A stretch of DNA of 64,000 bases, taken from NCBI GenBank assembly GCA_024277135.1, contig JAJRVV010000102.1, positions 22,885-86,884 of the forward strand. The letters run 5' to 3'. This document shows positions 60,681 to 64,000 of the stretch, piece after piece (positions within the stretch are counted from its first letter, which is position 1; each line of letters opens with the position of its first letter). The notes under the pieces are model-generated. The model was not told where the DNA came from. It saw only the letters and a program-made list of their open reading frames with translations, and did not search any database. The position numbers were made by a program, and so were the translations under genes. Source of the stretch: Chloroflexota bacterium. GTDB lineage: Bacteria; Chloroflexota; Anaerolineae; Promineifilales; Promineifilaceae.

Positions 60681-63434
60681 GTGTGGCGCAGCCTGCCTCC
60701 CTTTGGAGAAATTGATCTGATGGATAGAAAAGAAACGGCCGAACAGCAACGCTTAAAAGACAAACGGTGGCAAAAATGGGGGCCCTATCTCAGCGAACGC
60801 GCCTGGGGCACGGTGCGCGAGGATTACAGCGCCAGCGGCGAAGCGTGGGAGTACTTCCCCCACGACCACGCCCGCAGCCGCGCCTACCGCTGGAACGAAG
60901 ACGGCATCGGCGGCGTTTGCGACGACCAACAGACGATTTGTATGGCGCTGGCTTTCTGGAACGGCCGTGATCCCATCCTCAAGGAGCGTTTCTTCGGCCT
61001 GACCGGCAACGAGGGCAACCACGGCGAGGACGTGAAGGAGATCTACTTCTACCTGGACAACACCCCCACCCATTCCTACATGAAGATGCTGTACAAATAT
61101 CCGCAGGCAGAGTTTCCCTATGCCGACCTGGTGGCGGAGAACGGCCGTCGCCCGCGCCAGGCGTTTGAGTACGAGTTGCTAGATTCGCTACACGAAGCGT
61201 TTGAGCAAGGACGCTACTTTGACATCACCATCGAGTACGCCAAAGCGGACGCGGAAGATATTTTGTGCCGGGTGACGGCCGTCAATCGCGGCCCTGACCC
61301 GGCTCCACTGCATATCCTGCCCCACCTCTGGTATCGCAACACTTGGTCGTGGGGGGATGGGGGCATAAGACATCCGATTTCTCAAGCGACCTCCGGTCGC
61401 CGAAATCGGATGTCTGAGACGCCGACTGCCTACACCAACCACCCTGTTTTAGGCGAAAGGTGGTGGAGTGTGGACAGCGGCGCATTGATGTTCACCGAAA
61501 ACGAATCGAACAAGGAGCGGCTGTGGGGCGCGGCCAACGATTCCACCTACGTCAAGGATGGCATTCACGAGGCGGTGGTGAACGGCAGACATCCGATTTT
61601 TCAAAGAAATCGGATGTCTACGACTAACCCCGACCAGGGGAGTAAGGTGGCGGCGCATTGTACGGCCGTCATCCCCCCTGGCGGCAGTTTCACCATCCGC
61701 GCGCGGTTTAACAATCAACAGCCAATAGTTAACAGCCAACAATCAACGGGGCCGTTTGTGGGTTTTGATGCGATTTTTGAGCAGCGGATTGCCGAGGCGG
61801 ATGAATTTTATGCGGCCGTGCAGCCCCCCGCCCTGAGCGGCGATGAGCGCAACGTGCAGCGGCAAGCGTTCGCCGGGCTGCTGTGGAGCAAGCAGTTTTA
61901 CCATTACCACGTGCAAAAATGGCTGGATGGGGACCCGGCTGGGCCGCCGCCGCCCGATTCACGCAAATACGGCCGTAACCGCGACTGGTTTCACCTGGAC
62001 AACGCCGACGTCATCTCCATGCCCGACAAGTGGGAGTATCCCTGGTACGCCACCTGGGACACGGCCTTCCACATGATCCCGATGGCGCTGATTGACCCCG
62101 ATTTCGCCAAAGCGCAGCTCATCCTCTTCCTGCGCGAATGGTACATGCACCCCAACGGCCAATTGCCCGCCTACGAATGGGCCTTGGGAGACGCCAACCC
62201 GCCCGTCCACGCCTGGGCTTGCTGGCGCGTCTACAAAATTGACCGCAATATAAAAGGAAGAGCCGACGCCGAATTTTTGGAGCGCGTCTTCCACAAACTG
62301 CTGCTCAACTTCACCTGGTGGGTCAATCGCAAGGACGCCGACGGCAACAACGTCTTCCAGGGCGGCTTTTTGGGGCTGGACAACATCGGCGTCTTCGACC
62401 GCTCCGCCCCGCTGCCCACCGGCGGCCACATGGAGCAGGCGGATGGTACCGCCTGGATGGGGATGTACTGCCTCAACATGATGGCCATCGCCCTGGAACT
62501 GTCCCGCACCAAACCTGCCTACGAAGATGTGGCGACCAAATTCTTTGAGCATTTCATTTACATTGCCAACGCCATCAACAAATCGTGTGGCGAACAGGGG
62601 TTATGGGACGAAAAAGATGGCTTTTACTACGACATGGTACACACGCCGGACGGCCGTTTCTTCCCCCTCAAAATCCGCTCCCTGATCGGCCTCATCCCCC
62701 TCTTTGCCGTGGAGACGCTGGAGCCGGAGGCGCTGGACGCGCTGCCTAATTTTCGCGGCCGCATGGAATGGTTCATCGAAAACCGGCCCGATTTAGCGCG
62801 TAACATCCATTCGCTGATCGAACCGGGGGTTGACGGCCGCCGCCTCCTCTCCCTCGTCAACCAGGAGCAGCTGACGCTGGTGCTTAAGCGGATGCTCGAC
62901 CCCGGCCAATTCCTTTCCGACTACGGCCTGCGCTCTCTCTCCAAACGGCATGAAGCGGAACCGTTCGCGCTGCATCTGGACGGCCGTACCTACACCGTCC
63001 GCTACGAACCGGCCGAATCGCAGACGGGCATGTTTGGCGGCAACTCCAACTGGCGCGGTCCCATCTGGTTCCCGGTCAACTATTTGATGATCGAATCGCT
63101 GCAAAAGTACGCCCACTACTGCGGCGACGCCTTCAAAGTGCAGCTGCCCCGCCGCTCCGGCAACTGGATGACGCTGGATGAGGCGGCGGCTGATTTGTCC
63201 GGCCGTCTCGTCCGGTTGTTTTTAAGGGGTGGGGACGGCCGTCGCCCCATCTACGGCGGTCTGGACATCTTCCAAAACGATCCCCACTGGCGCGACCACA
63301 TCCTCTTTTACGAATACTTCCACGGCGACAATGGCGCCGGGCTAGGGGCCAGTCACCAAACCGGTTGGACGGCGCTGGTGGCAAAGCTGATCCAATACAG
63401 CGGCAAACCCCCTGTCCAGGCAGGAAGCGGGTGA
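60681..63434 (+). CDS. GH63-like glucosidase (MGH/glucosylglycerate-hydrolase-like clade)
   Basis: A 917-aa (alpha/alpha)6 glycoside hydrolase. GTG 60681 has CAGGAG 5 nt upstream; ATG 60720 ([12 protein letters not shown]) is also plausible from family starts. N-terminal beta domain with [23 protein letters not shown]-like opening, [17 protein letters not shown] and [24 protein letters not shown]. The catalytic barrel (about 430-900) includes [28 protein letters not shown] and [20 protein letters not shown] with the general-acid Asp region, and a late [15 protein letters not shown]. It probably cleaves alpha-glucosidic bonds of small compatible-solute-type glucosides or oligosaccharides, in the cytoplasm since no signal peptide is seen. 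Two palindromic elements and one heptamer repeat are inserted in frame. Confidence 0.88.
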   Translation: MWRSLPPFGEIDLMDRKETAEQQRLKDKRWQKWGPYLSERAWGTVREDYSASGEAWEYFPHDHARSRAYRWNEDGIGGVCDDQQTICMALAFWNGRDPILKERFFGLTGNEGNHGEDVKEIYFYLDNTPTHSYMKMLYKYPQAEFPYADLVAENGRRPRQAFEYELLDSLHEAFEQGRYFDITIEYAKADAEDILCRVTAVNRGPDPAPLHILPHLWYRNTWSWGDGGIRHPISQATSGRRNRMSETPTAYTNHPVLGERWWSVDSGALMFTENESNKERLWGAANDSTYVKDGIHEAVVNGRHPIFQRNRMSTTNPDQGSKVAAHCTAVIPPGGSFTIRARFNNQQPIVNSQQSTGPFVGFDAIFEQRIAEADEFYAAVQPPALSGDERNVQRQAFAGLLWSKQFYHYHVQKWLDGDPAGPPPPDSRKYGRNRDWFHLDNADVISMPDKWEYPWYATWDTAFHMIPMALIDPDFAKAQLILFLREWYMHPNGQLPAYEWALGDANPPVHAWACWRVYKIDRNIKGRADAEFLERVFHKLLLNFTWWVNRKDADGNNVFQGGFLGLDNIGVFDRSAPLPTGGHMEQADGTAWMGMYCLNMMAIALELSRTKPAYEDVATKFFEHFIYIANAINKSCGEQGLWDEKDGFYYDMVHTPDGRFFPLKIRSLIGLIPLFAVETLEPEALDALPNFRGRMEWFIENRPDLARNIHSLIEPGVDGRRLLSLVNQEQLTLVLKRMLDPGQFLSDYGLRSLSKRHEAEPFALHLDGRTYTVRYEPAESQTGMFGGNSNWRGPIWFPVNYLMIESLQKYAHYCGDAFKVQLPRRSGNWMTLDEAAADLSGRLVRLFLRGGDGRRPIYGGLDIFQNDPHWRDHILFYEYFHGDNGAGLGASHQTGWTALVAKLIQYSGKPPVQAGSG
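61368..61415. repeat. AGACATCC-family palindromic element inside the glucosidase gene (copy 1)
   Basis: AGACATCCGATTTC (61368-61381) and GAAATCGGATGTCT (61402-61415) are 14-bp perfect arms around a nested GCGACC/GGTCGC stem. The 48 bp read through in frame as 16 codons ([18 protein letters not shown]), in a loop of the N-terminal domain. Confidence 0.9.
61587..61619. repeat. AGACATCC-family palindromic element inside the glucosidase gene (copy 2)
   Basis: AGACATCCGATTT (61587-61599) and AAATCGGATGTCT (61607-61619), 13-bp perfect arms and a 7-nt centre. The 33 bp are in frame and read [11 protein letters not shown], similar to the peptide of copy 1. Confidence 0.9.
61711..61750. repeat. Heptamer repeat inside the glucosidase gene
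   Basis: AACAATCAACAGCCAATAGT plus TAACAGCCAACAATCAAC is a degenerate heptad repeat (CAACAGC/CAATAGT/TAACAGC). It encodes [12 protein letters not shown] in a low-complexity loop. Confidence 0.7.
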
Positions 63435-63440
63435 AAATGT

Positions 63441-63446
63441 TATACT
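63441..63446 (+). promoter_or_regulatory. -10 box candidate for the 85-aa gene
   Basis: TATACT lies 24 nt before the ATG at 63471, with AGGGG in between as ribosome binding site. No clear -35 is visible. Confidence 0.4.
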
Positions 63447-63470
63447 CATCGTGTATGATTCAGGGGATAA

Positions 63471-63728
63471 ATGGGCAAAACAACAATGGCTATTTCTGAC
63501 ACCGATCCGGCAGCAGAGCGCGTTTTGATCCAGCCTTTGCAACAGGTTCCCGTTTGGCGCAAAATGCAGATGTTGGGCGACCTGAATCAAACCGCGCGCC
63601 GGCTAGCGTTGGCGGGACTGCGCGCGCGTTTCCCGGAAGCGTCTGAATTGGAACTGCAACGACGCCTGGTCGACCTACTCCTCGGCCCGGAGCTGGCAAA
63701 GCGGGCTTACGGCCCGTACGAGTTTTAA
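63471..63728 (+). CDS. Conserved 85-aa protein of unknown function
   Basis: An 85-aa, mostly helical protein. It has the pattern ...LIQPLQQVPVWRKMQMLGDLNQTARRLALAGLRARFPEASELELQRRLVDLLLGPELAKRAYGP. I recognise this as a small conserved family of Chloroflexota and cyanobacteria, often next to a predicted nucleotidyltransferase of similarly unknown role. No catalytic motif is visible; a partner or antitoxin-like role is speculation. AGGGGATAA precedes the ATG; MAISDTD at 63486 is an alternative start. A rho-independent terminator follows directly. Confidence 0.7.
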   Translation: MGKTTMAISDTDPAAERVLIQPLQQVPVWRKMQMLGDLNQTARRLALAGLRARFPEASELELQRRLVDLLLGPELAKRAYGPYEF

Positions 63729-63733
63729 CCTCC

Positions 63734-63768
63734 TCCACCTGAGAACGATGTTCAAGGTGGATATTTTT
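63734..63768 (+). terminator. Rho-independent terminator of the 85-aa gene
   Basis: TCCACCT...AGGTGGA with an inner GAAC/GTTC stem is followed by TATTTTT. It lies 6 nt after the stop. Confidence 0.9.
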
Positions 63769-63947
63769 CTGCCTCAGCAACGGCCGTTTGACCAGCAGCA
63801 GTTCGCCCGCCGAACATTTAGTAGACATAAGTATTGGATATTCGTGTTATTATGGTGCAATGTTTTGGGCTCAATGGATCGATCTTAACTCCTGCGGATT
63901 TTAATCATCTACCGTAAAATTATGGGGTAAAAACCGAGGAGTATCCC

Positions 63948-64000
63948 ATGTTTATCCCTGTTGTCGAACTTCCTGATAGTTTAGCCGAGCATTTGAATCG
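63948..64000 (+). CDS. Start of an unidentified gene (partial, off right edge)
   Basis: ATG 63948 with CGAGGAGTATCCC upstream opens a frame reading MFIPVVELPDSLAEHLNR to the window end. Eighteen codons are too few to name it. The preceding 110 bp are AT-richer than the surroundings, which would fit the edge of an insertion sequence, and the opening residues would suit an ISAs1-like transposase; both are guesses. Confidence 0.45.
   Translation, partial: MFIPVVELPDSLAEHLN

Noticed and set aside
1-64000. tRNA or rRNA genes
   Set aside because: I scanned the larger gaps by eye and saw no cloverleaf-like or rRNA-like sequence. A tRNAscan run could still find one.

Overview
The window is a chromosomal segment of roughly 57-60% GC (estimated by eye), most likely from a member of the Chloroflexota (Anaerolineae in the broad sense, Ardenticatenia/Promineofilum-like). 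This placement is inference. It rests on very large secreted DUF11/carboxypeptidase-regulatory proteins ending in a Y-[IL]-P-V-V tail, paired LysM-M23 peptidases, the GH63-like glucosidase type, and the conserved 85-aa protein near the right end. I see no rRNA, tRNA, CRISPR array or complete insertion sequence.

Layout. 1-4.5 kb (minus): O-antigen-ligase-like protein (cut by the left edge), GT2 glycosyltransferase, nucleoside phosphorylase and an MFS transporter. 4.5-9.9 kb (minus): a liv-type branched-chain amino acid/amide ABC operon (livK-H-M-G-F) followed by a two-CBS protein. 10.1-13.5 kb: an OmpR-type response regulator and a Cache-HAMP-GAF-PAS histidine kinase with a 4-nt overlap, then a small 50-aa membrane or secreted ORF missing from the ORF track. 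14-18 kb: a 1345-aa tandem class III cyclase + AAA + TPR protein with the architecture of mammalian soluble adenylyl cyclase. 18.2-30.1 kb: a 2292-aa secreted DUF11 protein and a YfhO/GT39/GT2 surface-glycosylation operon. 30.2-32.2 kb (plus): HAD-IIA phosphatase and rlmN. 32.2-35.8 kb (minus): two LysM-M23 peptidases and rho. 36.5-42.5 kb (minus): the conserved rpsB-tsf-pyrH-frr-uppS-cdsA block with fbp at its end. 42.6-46.3 kb (minus): an ABC-2 exporter, a YhfC-type intramembrane protease and an MscS channel. 46.5-49.5 kb (plus): mgtE, a sirtuin and a sortase. 49.5-52.1 kb: a quinone-oxidoreductase-like MDR (minus), a YqiA-type esterase and a methyltransferase. 52.3-60.4 kb (minus): a giant secreted protein in which a complete SBP_bac_5 domain sits among beta-sandwich repeats, and which is split by one in-frame TAA from its signal-peptide segment. 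60.7-64 kb (plus): a GH63-like glucosidase, the 85-aa conserved protein and the start of another gene.

The most unusual feature is a layered repeat ecology that recalls filamentous cyanobacteria. The palindrome ACGGCCGT recurs every few hundred bases in genes and spacers. Degenerate heptamer tandem repeats sit at many gene boundaries and even encode protein ends. At least two families of short perfect inverted repeats are present; one of them (AGACATCCGATTTC...) has two copies in frame inside the glucosidase gene. Other points of interest are the SBP-containing surface protein, the soluble-adenylyl-cyclase-like protein, a shared C-terminal tail on the two giant secreted proteins, and three genes whose -10 box lies 6 nt before the ATG, which suggests leaderless mRNAs.

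All domain calls were made by eye from the translations. No database search or computation was run.
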